Below, piece by piece: positions 11,039 through 23,400 of a stretch of DNA of 64,000 nucleotides. Each line of letters begins with the position of its first letter. Position 1 is the first letter of the stretch. The notes beneath the pieces are model-generated. The model was not told the origin of the DNA and searched no databases. It was given only the letters and a program-made list of their open reading frames with translations. The stretch comes from Yponomeuta sedellus (Eukaryota; Arthropoda; Insecta; Lepidoptera; Yponomeutidae): contig OW203727.1 in the NCBI GenBank assembly GCA_934045075.1, positions 10,050,675 to 10,114,674 of the forward strand. Direction: 5' to 3'. The translations under genes were made by a program, and so were the position numbers.

Positions 11039-11273
11039 TGTATGTATGTATGTATGTATGTATGTATGTATGTATGTATGTATGTATGTATGTATGTATG
11101 TATGTATGTATGTATGTATGTATGTATGTATGTATGTATGTATGTATGTATGTATGTATGTATGTATGTATGTATGTATGTATGTATGTATGTATGTATG
11201 TATGTATGTATGTATGTATGTATGTATGTATGTATGTATGTATGTATGTATGTATGTATGTATGTATGTATGA
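11039..11273. repeat. (TATG)n microsatellite, about 58 units
   Basis: An essentially uninterrupted tetranucleotide run of about 235 bp. Because 4 is not a multiple of 3, the plus-strand reading frames spell alternating Met-Tyr-Val-Cys peptides, which are artefacts. Confidence 0.99.
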
Positions 11274-11849
11274 ACGTATTTATGTTTGATAATTTTTTCT
11301 TAATACAGAAACCCGCGGAGAGTTACATGACCGAAACAGCATAGGAAAACCTATGCATAACTTATTAATGTTGGCCCATACGTTACTTCTCAGTATTCCT
11401 TGCTCCATTCTGATACCTAAGTGTGGTGAAAAGGATTTTTCTTAAATATACCTTGGTGTTGTTTTTGGTTGTACCTGTAGGGTAGACAGAGACAGCTGAT
11501 ATTTACTCGTAAATGAAATCGCTCATATCATGATTGCAGGAAATGTATGTTTTTGTCCATCTTATAATTTCAATTCTATGGAGCTTCCCAAGCAAGGCAC
11601 TCACTCTGGAGACATGAAACACTATTAAAAGTTATACCAACTCTGTGAAAGCATTGACGAAACTAGTTTGTGTTACAATCTAATATGAAGACCAAATTGT
11701 TTTGATGTTGCTCTTTTATGAAGCGCACTCTGATACAAACTTGTGAGGAGTGGCAAATGGTATTATCGTTTGTATAGTATAGACTAACTTTCTTCCTATC
11801 TTTAGAAATAGGATGGCTTTCCCTACCCTCTACAGAATAACATAACATT
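11274..11849. other. No supported gene
   Basis: Unremarkable AT-rich DNA between the microsatellite and the next SINE. Confidence 0.4.
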
Positions 11850-12030
11850 TACATACTGGCACACACATTGCTTCTGGCCCCACACTAGGATACCCTGTAT
11901 CGTGGGAACCAGAAACAACGACATCACAAACATGTAAACATCCAAGACCTGGAGTTTTTTTGTCCCCAGCCGGGAATCGAACCCATGGTTAGTTTAGAAT
12001 TCTACCATTACCTCACTTTCACATTGTGTG
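11850..12030 (-). repeat. tRNA-derived SINE, family 1
   Basis: A degenerate tRNA head (CCAGCCGGGAATCGAACCC on the plus strand is an inverted B box) with the body shared by copies at 24395-24570 and 53100-53295: CACACTAGGATACCCTGT and ACATCACAAACATG. Minus orientation. Confidence 0.75.
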
Positions 12031-12237
12031 ACGTCGACATAGGTAGATAGACATCGAAATAATTCAAAGCACGTAGCTACATTGTAAAACTGACACTGTA
12101 TTATCATTATCAACCTTTACATAGGTTAGTAGAGTCAGTTCATACCTAGCTGGCTGCAACAAAATATACGTTTCGTGTGCAATATCAGCTTACGCCACTG
12201 TAGGCTCGTTCTATGTATTGAAAAATTATACGTACGT

Positions 12238-13512
12238 GGGACACTCAGAAAGTTTTGAGAAACTAAAAAACTAACTTCTATAAAAAACATTTTTATTAAA
12301 TCTTTTTAAAGAACTGACCACCAGCCTCTATACAAAGTTTCATGCGTCTGAACCAATTTTCAAAACATTTTTTCCAGTCCTCCGCAGACAGACTCAAACG
12401 CTGCTAGCGCGTCTTCCGGAGATGAAAACTGTATCCCTTTGATTTTAAATTTTAGAGACTAAAAAGAAGTCACACGGAGCCAAATCAGGACTATAAGGAG
12501 GGTGTCCCAAGACTCTGACCGGTGTGGAGTCCAGGAAGTCCCTCGTTTTGTTCGCAGAGTGCGCAGGCGTGTTGTCGTGGTGAAAAAGGACCCCGCGGAG
12601 CCCAGTGTTCAGTCGCTTGTTGCTAAATTCAGAAAAAACTTCTGGCAGGTATTTTGTGCTATACCATTCAGCTTTGATGCTGCTTTGGTCTCGAAGTGGA
12701 ATTGAAATTAGGTAACCCGTCAAAGTGAAGAAACTAGCCATCAAAAATTTTCATGCACTCCTCGATCGCTTCACTTTCGTAAGCGTTGGTTCATTTTGAA
12801 ACAGCCAAACTGTCGACTAACGCTTTGTTTCTGAATAATATTGATAAATCCAGGATTCGTCACCTGTCACAATGTCGTAAACGCGCCGTGACGAGCCAGC
12901 TTCAAATTTTTGTTACATATCACAGCACCAATCCACACGGGCCTGCTTCTGAGCTTCGGTGAGGTTGTGCGGCACCCATCGGGAAATTATTCTCCTTACG
13001 CAAAGGTGCTCGTGCAAAATCTTGTGAACACTTCCTGAACCAATCTGCAGTGTATGCTGAATCATTTCGTACGTAATTCGTCTGTTTTCTTGAATTATTT
13101 TTTTTACTGCCAGCACACTTTCTTCGGTGACAGCCTTCGTAGGACGACCACTCCTTTGTTCATCCCCCAAAGTAAGACGACCGCGTTTGAACTCGCTATA
13201 CCAGCGGTAGATGTAGTAGTTGCTTTTGAAGGTCCTTCATCCATAAAAGCAATTTGAAGTCGATCAAATGACTCATCAGGTTATAAGCCACATTTGAAAT
13301 CGTAAAAAATCATAGCACGAAAATGTTCTCGATGCAGATCCATTTTTTAATGAGACAATAAATAATTGGCTCTCAAAAAAATGCGGAGGGAAATTTGAAA
13401 ATTAAACAGTAGCATTTTTACTTTTAAATAATCGACGTTTTCAAAACAATTACAAGTGGCCAGTGTCTTATACATAATAACTTTTTTTCGGATAACTTTC
13501 TGAGTGGCCTGG
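12238..13512 (-). mobile_element. mariner-family DNA transposon (dead)
   Basis: About 1.27 kb, the usual mariner length. The inverted ends share CACTCAGAAAGTT (left near 12243, right reading inward from 13510). A single transposase frame on the minus strand is broken, so the copy cannot move by itself. Confidence 0.9.
12445..13343 (-). pseudogene. mariner transposase, frameshifted
   Basis: A DDE/D transposase that cuts and pastes at TA sites. It starts at ATG about 13343 (MDLHREHFRAMIFYDFK). The helix-turn-helix region at 12913-13170 contains GDEQRSGRPTKAV and VHKILHEHL. The first catalytic Asp (GDESW) lies near 12860 in a disrupted stretch. The last part (12445-12744) contains HHDNTPAHS and PPYSPDLAPCDFF. 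Thirty-four residues separate the last two Asp, which is the mariner DD34D signature. At least two frame breaks and an early stop divide it. This is a genomic fossil, one of several mobile elements here. Confidence 0.9.
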
Positions 13513-13830
13513 TGCATACATAACCTCACGCCTATATTCCAGAGGGGTAGGCAGAGATCAGGGATTGCCACTTGCCACGATCCTGACAGATCACCTTCGC
13601 TTCATCAACGTTCATAAGTCGTTGCATGCACGCACGCCGATTCCGGGTACTTTTTATCTTCCCCTTTGCTAATACATCCCCTATTTGGTCAATATATGTC
13701 GGCTTGGGACGTCCCTTACTAGCCCTTTCACTCACATTCGCAGTATATATTTGTTTCGTCAATCTTTCTTCATTCATCCTCTCCACATGTCTAAACCAAC
13801 GTAACATTCCTTTCCTTTTCCTGATAAATT
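13513..13830 (-). mobile_element. 5'-truncated RTE LINE, abutting the mariner
   Basis: Encodes the extreme C-terminus of the RTE polyprotein (MLRWFRHVERMNEERLTKQ, then KSTRNRRACMQRLM and CQDRGKWQSLISAYPSG) on the minus strand. Similarity to the copy at 55.6 kb stops near 13815. The junction with the mariner right end is the same as at 55600. Confidence 0.85.
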
Positions 13831-16789
13831 ATCTTCCGTAAATAACGGCATTAGCGATGGCTAACTCGTAGACTGCAGTCTTCTCTTCCTGTAGCATAAT
13901 TATTTAATATAGACTATGATCTTTACATGTTTTACATCATCACCACCAGGCGATCAGGCGAACTCATCGTTTTTTTTAGGTTTTTGATATCGTTTTAAAA
14001 AAGACGATTTGGCTGTCAAGTAGCTTTTCTGCCCATATATTTAGTTCATTAAAATCATAATATTGCGGTGATTTCGACGCTTTTATTATCAATCATATAG
14101 CATACAGTCCATTAGGTTCCATAGTTTTCAATATTCTTATCTTATTATAGCAAGCTGAGGAAGTAGAAAGTTCTCACAACGTTTTAATGAACAGAATAGT
14201 TGCTAAAATGTTACTAAAAATATCTTTTTCTACATCTACTATTTACGCTAAAGCGGGCATAGCTTTAAGACTTAAAGTAATTAAAAGTTGCTAAGAGCTC
14301 GACCGGACCTGTCCAGAATATTTTTCCGTTCTAAGAAGAAACTTCGATCATCTCCTGTAACTATCCACTAGATATTGAAAGTAACAGTTTATGAAGTATA
14401 TCTCTTAGTTTGAATTGTAACGTTCATGAAGCTGCAGTTTCTGCGCTACTTTGAATGAAACATTTTCATTTAATTTTCATTTCATTTTATTATGTGAACA
14501 ACATGAAAACTGAAGAAATGAAACTTTAAGTGGCGGTACTGCACACAACCGGCATTGTTCTAAATATTGACAATAGCAAATTACAAATGATAACATTTTA
14601 AAGGTATAAACTCAATAAATACAATGCTACTAAAATATTTGCCGATTTTTTGTTTTCAAATCGAATAACTTCGATTCTAATGCTCACTTCGACATGTATG
14701 GCGTGAATTAAATAGTTTTTTAGTAAACTTTGCAAGTTAGCAAATTAATATTTGCAAGTATTTATTTAAACCGTAAAAATATTAAAATGAAATTGTAAAA
14801 AGAAGTTTATACAAAATATTTTGATACATTTAATTTTATTTGTTTAATAAATGGGTGAGCCATGATTATGTTCTGTGGCTAAATGCAACAGTTAACCGTT
14901 TCTTTCGGTCAATTCAGGTTAGCAAGCGATTTACCAAACACCCTGTTTTTTTAATATTCTGTGATAGGACCCCAGAATCTACGACTAGACTTTACAAAAG
15001 CTGCAAAAGTATTTAAAAACACGCTTGCAGTTTTAAAAACTTCTATTTATTGAATGGTAGATAGCACTAGAAACTGACAGCCTGCCATAACAAATCTTGT
15101 TTTTTGTTTTATAGAATCTCAGTTGATGACGTACTTTCCATGCATACCTAATGTACATCCTAAATAAAAAAAGTCGCCCAGGTTAAAAAAATACTTATTT
15201 TCTCAACTGTACCTATACAGCACAGAGAAATATAGAACAAGGCTGATTAAAAAATATGTTTAAAAATTTTACCTAACTAGGTCTTACACTTAAAGGGAAG
15301 ACAGATACATACCATCAGGGCGAGAGGAAGGCAAACGAAGGTTATATGCAGCCTGACTGTACCTAGTAACAGTGTCGGTTTCCTATATGATTTGACAGTT
15401 ATCTGTCAAAATTAAGGTACAGTCGATCATGCGCCACCTGGTGTGAGAAAAAGTCAGTTATTCGTTCGTAAGTTTGTGATTTTTGTTTTCTATTATATCT
15501 ACGACAGTAGTTATTTACCGTTTCAATAAATGCAGGTAAATAAAGAGCACAGAAATGAAAAACTATGTGATGTTGCCTTCCAAATTCTGTTTGGAGTTGC
15601 TGACTGATTCAAGATGAAGACGGTAAGTAAGTAGATACATTGGTGGGTCGTAATCCAGCGGGGCACCACGGTTATTGTTTCAGTTATTGGTGCGGAGAAA
15701 ATTGAATTTGTCCACAATCCGCCGGATTGCAGCGCGGGCATCGGATCCGACCCAAAAACAAACTTCCAATTTTCCAATTCTGTTTTAGATTTGCACAACA
15801 CTAGGTACATTCTGAAGAGTCGTTTTGTTCATTGGTGGAACTTACGATTAGATTTCTATCGATCAGAACAGCCGAATTTCGGTTAAATAAAATTTTAAAA
15901 TTAAAATTGAAGTAAGTAACAAGAGGATTCCTTATCTCGAAACGGTCCACATAAATAATGCCATTACAGGAAAACTCATCAGGCTCCCCCCGGACGAGAC
16001 AAAAAGGCTGCGGATTACAATTCTTTAGCTGAAAATTCGCGGAAAATTCCAATGATCCGTTTGGAATTTAAACAGGATTAAATTGTTCGCCTCCACTGAA
16101 ATAACCAGATACGGACCCTACTTTGTGTTCAGAAAAGTAAGTTCTTTACTGTGGCGAATTTTTCTTTCGGAATTCAGCATTAAAAAGTCTGGGGCTTAGC
16201 AGAATACAATGAATCGGCCAAAAGCGGCGCAGAGATAGTTAAATTACAACATCTTTTTGGCAATCGTAGTTTGTTAATAAGAATCTATAAGTTGATTTTG
16301 TTGTATTGAGAAATTTAACAACTCAAGTTCGATCAAAAAACGTTTCCGACCATCATATTTGGTTTGAATAAACTTTATTCTTGTCATGAAATCGATAATT
16401 CCGACAACTATTTATGTCGATCTTTTGGAAAGCTAAAAATACAATGTACGTGTAACATGAATAATGGATGAATAGATAGGTCAGTTTAGTAGAAAGGAAC
16501 TTGATCAAGTTAATTAGTGAGAACATTCCTGGAGTACTAATTAATGGCTAATTGACTTTTTTCGCCAGCGGTTTTCTTTTTAATGGTAGGTTTTTTACTG
16601 TGTCTCTTGATTTCCTCTTTGTATTGTTTTGTAGAGTACTTTTTATGGAACTATTTTAAGAAATTATTGAAAGAAGAAAGAAAGAAGAAGTTACGGTAAG
16701 TTAAACCAGTTGTAATATATTTTTATATAATTTCTGTTACTGTAATTTCTGGGTACAAAAAGAATATTCTGTCTATCTATCTAGACATC
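13831..16789. other. Gene-poor stretch
   Basis: No supported gene. About 80 bp at 14405-14490 resembles 4059-4135, in the AAR2 intron (shared TTTGAATTGTAAC and TACTTTGAAT), so it is a low-copy repeat. Short open frames at 15523-16052 show no recognisable domain. Confidence 0.45.
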
Positions 16790-16985
16790 TGCCACCGATG
16801 GCTTAACGTGCCTTGCGACGCATGGAAGCGATCGGAAGAAATGCCAATAGCGGTAGTCACGTGACGGTCACCCATCCTTCACCGATCTGTGAAGACGGTC
16901 ACCCACCCTTCACGATGATCGTGCCTGTGGTTGCTTAACTAAGTGATTGATTCCAATCACATGGTTCGACTAGCCCACGAGCGGA
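16790..16985 (+). repeat. Dispersed repeat B, truncated copy with internal duplication
   Basis: Matches the 3' half of the 3199-3565 copy, starting at CCACCGATGGCTTAACGTGC. A segment around GGTCACCCATCCTTCACCGA is duplicated. Confidence 0.8.
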
Positions 16986-17639
16986 TGAACCATACTAGGG
17001 TCGGATGTAGAGATTCGTGAGATACAAATACCTAAGTAGGTAACTCAGGGAATAGCAAACGAAACTGTCGGTAGCCAACAGATGTCGGTATAACACTGTT
17101 AAAGGCCTACGCAAATATAAAGCAAATATTCTAAGATTACATTGTGTTGTAATTTACATGAAGTTAAAAAAAGAAAAGGCTTTTTAAAATGGAACACCGA
17201 ACTTTTGTCCACTCCGGTCTCTTGATGTCCTCGGTAATTTGAGGGACTTTAGTACGGGGTACTTTTAGTCCTTCGTGTGCGTTACTCGATACAATTTGTA
17301 AGAGATCTATATCGACGGACAAAAAAGTACCCCGGGGATAGTCCCTCGTCTGCGCAGGCCTTAATAAGGCCCCTCTCAAAGCGATTCCGAAACAAAAATA
17401 GTTTGGTTTTACAAACCACATGCCGTATCGCAATAAAACTTTGCCAATACGCTTAGAGGTCACAAGTCGAGATTTGCTCGCACTTAGAATGAGGAGGATT
17501 AAAATGTAATTATAGCCTTATGAAAAGTCTTCTGAGGATCTAATTTCTGTTTAATTCTGTTATTGTCAGTTGTAAGTTGTTAAGCACGAGTAAACCTTTA
17601 TAGTCCTCGTGTCCTCTGAACATACTAAACTAAAATACG
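16986..17639. other. No supported gene
   Basis: A 99-codon minus frame at 17164-17463 has no recognised domain. Nothing else is seen. Confidence 0.4.
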
Positions 17640-17777
17640 TTTAAAAACCTATTTAGAGGCTAAAAATTTCACCCATGCCGGGATTCGAACCCGCAACCTC
17701 TGGCTATCCGTGCCACAGGTTGCGGGTTCGAATCCCGGCATGGGTGAAATTTTTAGCCTCTAAATAGGTTTTTAAAT
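17640..17777. repeat. Palindromic tRNA-like repeat
   Basis: The arms 17643-17699 and 17717-17773 are 57-bp perfect reverse complements (60 bp with flanking bases) around a 17-nt centre. Each arm is the 3' half of the tRNA-like unit plus its TAGCCTCTAAATAGG flank. The centre is the anticodon stem-loop of the reverse strand. Confidence 0.95.
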
Positions 17778-18114
17778 TTGTCCTTAGCACGGGTTAGTGC
17801 ATTAAAAATAAAAATAGTTTAAAATACGTTTGTAAAATGCTCTTTGAGGCACCCTCTGCATTGAAGAAAGGGACTGGACGGCTGGACATCTATTTACTTC
17901 ACGCTTCTACAATATTGCCATCTATATATATAGCAATATGGTCTCGATTATACCATATGGTATAAGTGAGAGTTACATAGTTTCAGCATACCATAAACAA
18001 CATAACATAATTATCATACAGCGATACAGCGATATCATTCCAATGTAAAACCTAACTGCAAAGTAGGTAATCGGGGCCGCAAGTGATGCAAATTACTTCA
18101 GCCAGATGTTGCTG

Positions 18115-18265
18115 CTTGTACGTAATACAGAGAGTATTGTAAAGAGGTTCGAAATTTCACTGATGTCGGTGGTCACCCTTTAGCTCAGTTGGGAGAGCGC
18201 TGGCAGAGGTTGCGGGTTCGAGTCCCGGCATGGGTGGAATTTGTAGCCTCTAAATAGGTTTTTAA
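18115..18265 (+). repeat. tRNA-like repeat unit with anticodon-arm deletion
   Basis: The usual flanks (GTACGTAATACAGAG on the left, TAGCCTCTAAATAGG on the right) surround a tRNA-like core that jumps from GCGCTGGC to AGAGGTTGCGGG, losing part of the anticodon arm. Confidence 0.85.
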
Positions 18266-18284
18266 AACATAAAATAAATTCACG

Positions 18285-18690
18285 CCTGTATTCCGGAGAG
18301 GTAGCCAGATACCAGGGTTGTCCACTTCTCCTGATCCTGACAGATCTCTTTCACTTCATTAACGTTCGTTAGCATGCAGATACGCCGGTTTCGGGTATTT
18401 CTACCCTTTGTTAATACATCCCCTATTTGGTCAAATTATGTCCGCCTGTGACGTTCCTTGCCGGCCATTCCACCGACCTTAGCTGAATGTATTTCTTTTG
18501 CAAATCTTTATTCTTTCATCTTCTCCATATGTCCAAACCAATGTCACATGCCTGTGTTAATCTTAGTCACTACATCTTCTTTCGATTAACAATTATATCT
18601 AATTAAACTATTGCGTATCCTGTCATTCAAAAGTATCACTACTTACATATGTACTGCTCAAGGACCTCATTTCAAACCGCATAACATTGA
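18285..18690 (-). mobile_element. Old RTE LINE 3' fragment
   Basis: A minus-strand match to the RTE copies at 13.5 and 55.6 kb, with many substitutions and indels. The C-terminal coding region is recognisable but heavily broken. Confidence 0.75.
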
Positions 18691-18884
18691 ATTATGTGAA
18701 TAGCAATTCAGTCCATTTCTTAAAGTAACTGAACGTACTAGAAATATACATTCCTTTCAATCTTTCATTCCCAAGATCTAGATTGTCAAAGGTTAATACG
18801 ACGTGTTATTAAAACAACACAAAACCTGGAAACCGTTTCTTCAGTATCGATAATGAAACCACTTTTTTATGTACCTACGCTACA

Positions 18885-19100
18885 CAAGTCCCGCTGCAGG
18901 GCACATAGTGGCATAATAAACCTTTTTTCAAAGAGACAGTATGAACTTAATTATCCGCGCTTGCCCACGTGAATCTCGACACTCAGGTTTTCTCATGATG
19001 TTTTTCCTCACCGTTAGCGAGTGGTATTGCTACGACATCTTCACACACGTACGCAACATAGAAAACAAAGTCCTTGGTGCATGCTGGATGTCGAATCCAC
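18885..19100 (-). repeat. Dispersed repeat D fragment
   Basis: Contains TGATGTTTTTCCTCACCGTT followed by AGCGAGTGGTATTGC. The same core recurs near 21.3, 23.65, 47.6, 47.94, 52.8 and 54.98 kb. Confidence 0.65.
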
Positions 19101-19689
19101 GAAGAAGAAGCGTCAGTTGAATAACAAGTATTATTGAATAATAAATCCTTCAACTAACTTCGGTTAAATAAAAATAACCTTTTAATTAATCAAATAAATC
19201 AATTGTGTTAGTTGTGGATTTACTTCAATTTCGTTCGTGTTGTTATTTGCCAAAGCGGTAAATAACAACAGAAAGGGTGGTGAAAAACTTTTGAATTAAA
19301 TTTTCATACTCACCGTCGTCAAAGCCGATCATAAGCCATACTCAAACACTTAGAAAGATACTTTCGAGTTAATACCAGCCGCTGAGTAAACTTAAAACTT
19401 GTTTGCGTGTTCAAATAGATACCTCCAGACGAACGCCTTGCAATCCGCCCGCCCCGCCGTCAAACGGCAAATATTAACAAGAGTTTATTTACTCATGTTT
19501 TTGCACTTCCTTCTTTGCTTTATAAGCCGTATGATAGTTTCACTTTGCTGGATACCCGGAAAAGAAGATCTACCCGCCGCTTTAGCTGTTTTATAATTTT
19601 TAATTGTTTTTAATTGTTTGGGTGTAACATATTGTTAATACTTTTAACAGATAATCGACCTTGGTACGGGGTGTTTGTTTGTGTGTATG

Positions 19690-19850
19690 TTTGTTACTTC
19701 TTCGCGTCTAAAAAGCTGGAGCAATTTTAATAAAATTTGGAATGGAGTTAGCTGACAGCCTGGATTAACAAATAGGCTTCTTTGTTTGACATCCGTGGCT
19801 ACGGTTTACTCCGGGAACATATCTTATTCCCACGGGAAAATTGATAAGTG
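19690..19850 (+). repeat. Dispersed repeat E
   Basis: Shares GCTGGAGCAATTTTAATAAA, GAGTTAGCTGACA and the later TATCTTATTCCCACGGGAAA with copies at 52990-53400 and 57295-57495. The fuller copies end in GGGTAACACCGCTGGGCACA. Confidence 0.75.
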
Positions 19851-21039
19851 AATAATGCTAGTGACTATTTCGTGTTCGCTCGGTCCGATGGCACGACCAA
19901 TCCGCTGTCCGGCCTGTGCCAAGTTCGATCGACGGTTAATACTATTACTAAATACCACAGAAATCAATCCTCAAAAGAGAATCAGTTCGGCAATTCCTCG
20001 GTATCTAACGCTGCGTCCCAGATAAGCGGGCAATGGAAGTAGTTGACTGCCTATTTCAACTTTTGGTGAAAACTAAAGCTCGAGTTAGTGGCGGATCATG
20101 ACGCTGGTGTGGTGATATCAATTTCAAACTATTTAGTACCCAGTGCGCTGCATTGCAAAGAACAAATATTTTTATAGAAATGTATGGGATGACGGTGCGG
20201 GTATTTTGTGTGCGCTGTTTTTCGATGCAGCTGTATGTACGCTCGCACCGAGCTCAATGAATGTGCCATAAAGTTCACTGCCTCATTAGTCTACGTGCCT
20301 CACGCGTAGCACATTGAGCGTAGGACATTATTAAGACCACCTCGTGCAGGATTTGTATGTAAACAATTTTGCCTCCCTCTGGATGCGTCCTCCCTCTTAA
20401 TTAAATATTTTCAGGAATCCTTATTATAATTGGATGGGTATAGTGCGTCATCATATCTCTGGAGTATTTGACGTAAAGCGACACCAATTTACTACCGTTA
20501 ATTTTATTTCAAACATTTTTTTTTGTACGGGTTTTGATCGCATTGGTATTATAAAAAATAGAGACGTGAATTAAAAAGATTACACAAAAATCTCCTCCCT
20601 ATCGAGTATTGTAGCCCACTGTAAAGGTGAAAAACGGCTTGAAAGGGACAAAGGGCTGAATTAAAGGACGAAAGGGCCCCGGCTACAGAGGGAATGTGCC
20701 CTATCATCCGCAGGTTCGCTCATCAAGTGCCCACGAGAGTTCTTACCCTTACCGGAGAGCTTACGTGTCGAAATTGACTATTTGAGATGCGCAGCATGTT
20801 TCTTCGGCTTTTTTGATTTTTCAGTTATTATAATCGTCGGTTCGTGGGCTGCACTAAGTACCTAAACACTTAAGTGTAATTTTATTTCCGCCGCCCAGGT
20901 CCTGAACTGAGAATCTCACTAATACGTTTGTGCTAATACTGCTAATACTTAGTTTTGTTAAGATCGTGGTCGCAAACCCTGGTGGCAAACCTCTGCCTAC
21001 TCCTGCGGGATACAGGCGTGAGTTTGTATGGTAATAATT
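19851..21039. other. No supported gene
   Basis: Several short frames, none recognisable. Confidence 0.4.
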
Positions 21040-21420
21040 TGGCCTTTTGCATCTACGTAATGAGATGATTTATACAGCGTCCAGTGGCATCTTCACTCAC
21101 ACTAGATGGGTGAAGGGATCACTCGGATGCTGTAGTGCCTGGGACATGGTTTTTATAGATGGTGTTGGCTTGCCCAGCACCTATACCATCCTGACAGCCC
21201 TCTCCAGGTTTGATTTCCAATGCAGGCATATACCAATGACTTTGTTTATTTTCATAGATACGTACATTTGCGAATTTGTCGCCGAAATACCATTGCACAC
21301 GCTAACGGTGAAGGAAAACATCGTGAGCAAACCCGCGGCTCGGTTGGCTCCGCACGTATTGACTAGTCTTTCCTGTGGGCTAGGCCGACAAAGCTGTCAG
21401 GATGGTAAAAATTATTAACA
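21040..21420 (+). repeat. Dispersed repeat F, with inverted 3' part
   Basis: The first 150 bp (GAGATGATTTATACAGCGTC to CCATCCTGACAGC) match copies at 52320-52500 and 54860-54980. From 21200 on, the sequence matches the reverse complement of what follows in those copies, including repeat D. It ends at GCTGTCAGGATGG, the inverse of the turning point. Confidence 0.75.
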
Positions 21421-22434
21421 TACATAAACTTGACCCTAAATGCATTTTTCAGATTTGTCAAAAAGAAGGAGAACGAACATTAGTCGTACTTACTTACTGA
21501 AAAATTTGATTGCGAAACCAAATGATCCCTTTTTTTGGACTGCTTAACATAAGGCTGTACTTATGTGAAGCATGCTGTCTAGCTCACACACTTCTTTTAT
21601 TTATTTTTAATTCTAGGAAGACTACCGGCCATTACAAGGGTAGCTGCTCGTGTAGTAGCTGGTAATACCAACACAGACAATTAGAACGTACTTAACAATT
21701 AAAAAGCCTTCACAATTGGTTGTAAATTAGATTGAACGCAGACCTCAGATCATGATCTGAGACGCAAACACTTCACAGATGATAACCAATATTTAGATAG
21801 ACGCATTTAAAATAAGAAAAACAAAAACGTAGGTATTAATTAATCAATTAAGATAAGATTGATTACTTCCAAGTGCCGCCTAATTCAAAAAATTACGCGT
21901 CAAAAAACAACTGACTGTAATACACTAAAAAAAAAGTTTCTCACCTCATTTTATCTTGTGTTGAAAAAGGTAGGCTCTTTTGTGTTAATTAGATAAGTCA
22001 ACGTGGTCCCTGCTCACATCTCTAGATATGGACACGGAGTGTGTTGCTATTCTGGCTCGTTTTTAATACATTTGTTTTTCTTTCAAAACTGTAGTAAGCT
22101 AATTGTTTTTATCTAAACAAGCGAGAGGATTCCGGCATTCGCACCATATCTCGACAAGTTGAGAGGATTCCGCGGAAATCCTAGTTTAGATCCACAAAGC
22201 TTTTGTGGCTCTTTATTTACCGAGTCTATGTTTGAGATTCAACAGTCTGAACATAAACTGCAAACACTTTTTTTATTCACTTATTGTTTTGAAAAAACCA
22301 AGTAAATATAGCAGTAGCTATATTTCTGACAATGTTTGCTAGCTATAACTTTTGTGAGATCCGTTTCAGCTACAGAACGGAACGAAAGAATTACTCGCAA
22401 ACGAGGCGGGTAGTAAAAAGATGTCGATTTCTAC
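21421..22434. other. No supported gene
   Basis: AT-rich, nothing recognised. Confidence 0.4.
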
Positions 22435-22520
22435 CTTTGTATGTCCCCACTGCTGGGGCACGGGTGGGCAGCGGGTCTCTACCTGCGTCGCAGGAAGGTG
22501 GCTAGTCATGTAGTCATACT
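22435..22520 (+). repeat. Dispersed repeat B, 5' end fragment
   Basis: Starts with TGTATGTCCCCACTGCTGGG as in the 3199 copy, then diverges. Confidence 0.7.
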
Positions 22521-23104
22521 AGACGGCGCATCTGCTTTGGTAGGGTGACCAAGATGCACTAAAGTTGCTTTAAAAATATTTGAACCTATTAGCAACCGAA
22601 TCCTGTTTTAAGCCATTTTTAACATATATCCCATTTGAAATTACGCAGGAAGAAAAAAATCTCTCTCATCAGTTCAGTTTCAACCAAATATCACCCTACC
22701 GGAGACAGGTGTTGCGTTGATAACATCTTGAATTATTCAAATTCATACCAAATACTCTTCACTCAGCCTTCTAACAAAGAGGCTAGTTTTGGTCAGCCAA
22801 ATGGTCAAAGGTTCTAGACAATGCTGTATCACAAAACAACTTAATGGCTAGCCACTTAATAGAATGCCTCGCCTAATAAACTTCCTAGACGTTGAATTGT
22901 ACGGCTAAGGTTAAGAGTTGGCGGCGACATAATTGTACAGAAACTCTGTATTATAAACTCGGTTTACCTATACACACCACACACACGGACATAATTCACG
23001 CAGAGTATGTTTTGCCACTTGTCATGATCTTATCAAATCTCTTTCGCTTCATCAATAATCATTCGTCGTATACACGCTGTTACAGGTACTTTATTCTTGG
23101 TCTT

Positions 23105-23400
23105 TAGAGCAGTGGTAGCGGAGCGGTAGAGCGCCGGATTTTCAATCTGCAAGTGGTGGGTTCGAATCCCGGCATGTACCAATTTGTTTTCTAAGTAATG
23201 TACATTTGTGAAGTTATAGTAGCAATACAAGAAACATTGCACAAAATTGTCTCTAAAGAGGTACATACAATATTTTATGGTATGTCCGATGTTTGTGTTA
23301 CCTGTAATCTGTTGCTTATAATTATGTTTATCTGTTTGTCTTGCTATAGGTAAGATAAGATAAGATAAGAATATTCTTTATTCTACACCAGGAAAAAAAC
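23105..23400 (+). repeat. tRNA-derived SINE with Glu-like anticodon loop
   Basis: The head at 23110-23180 has an A-box-like GTAGCGGAGCGGTAGAGCGC, a loop TTTTCAA (anticodon TTC if real) and a B box GGTTCGAATCC. The acceptor ends do not pair, so it is not a tRNA gene. The body runs into a short GATAA tandem repeat at about 23350. Confidence 0.65.

Noticed and set aside
10931..11344. 137-codon frame of Met-Tyr-Val-Cys repeats
   Set aside because: Translation of the TATG microsatellite, open in several frames at once.
17164..17463. 99-codon minus frame
   Set aside because: Ends in Phe-rich low complexity and shows no recognisable domain.
23110..23180. Possible tRNA-Glu (anticodon TTC)
   Set aside because: Acceptor ends do not pair and a SINE-like body follows.
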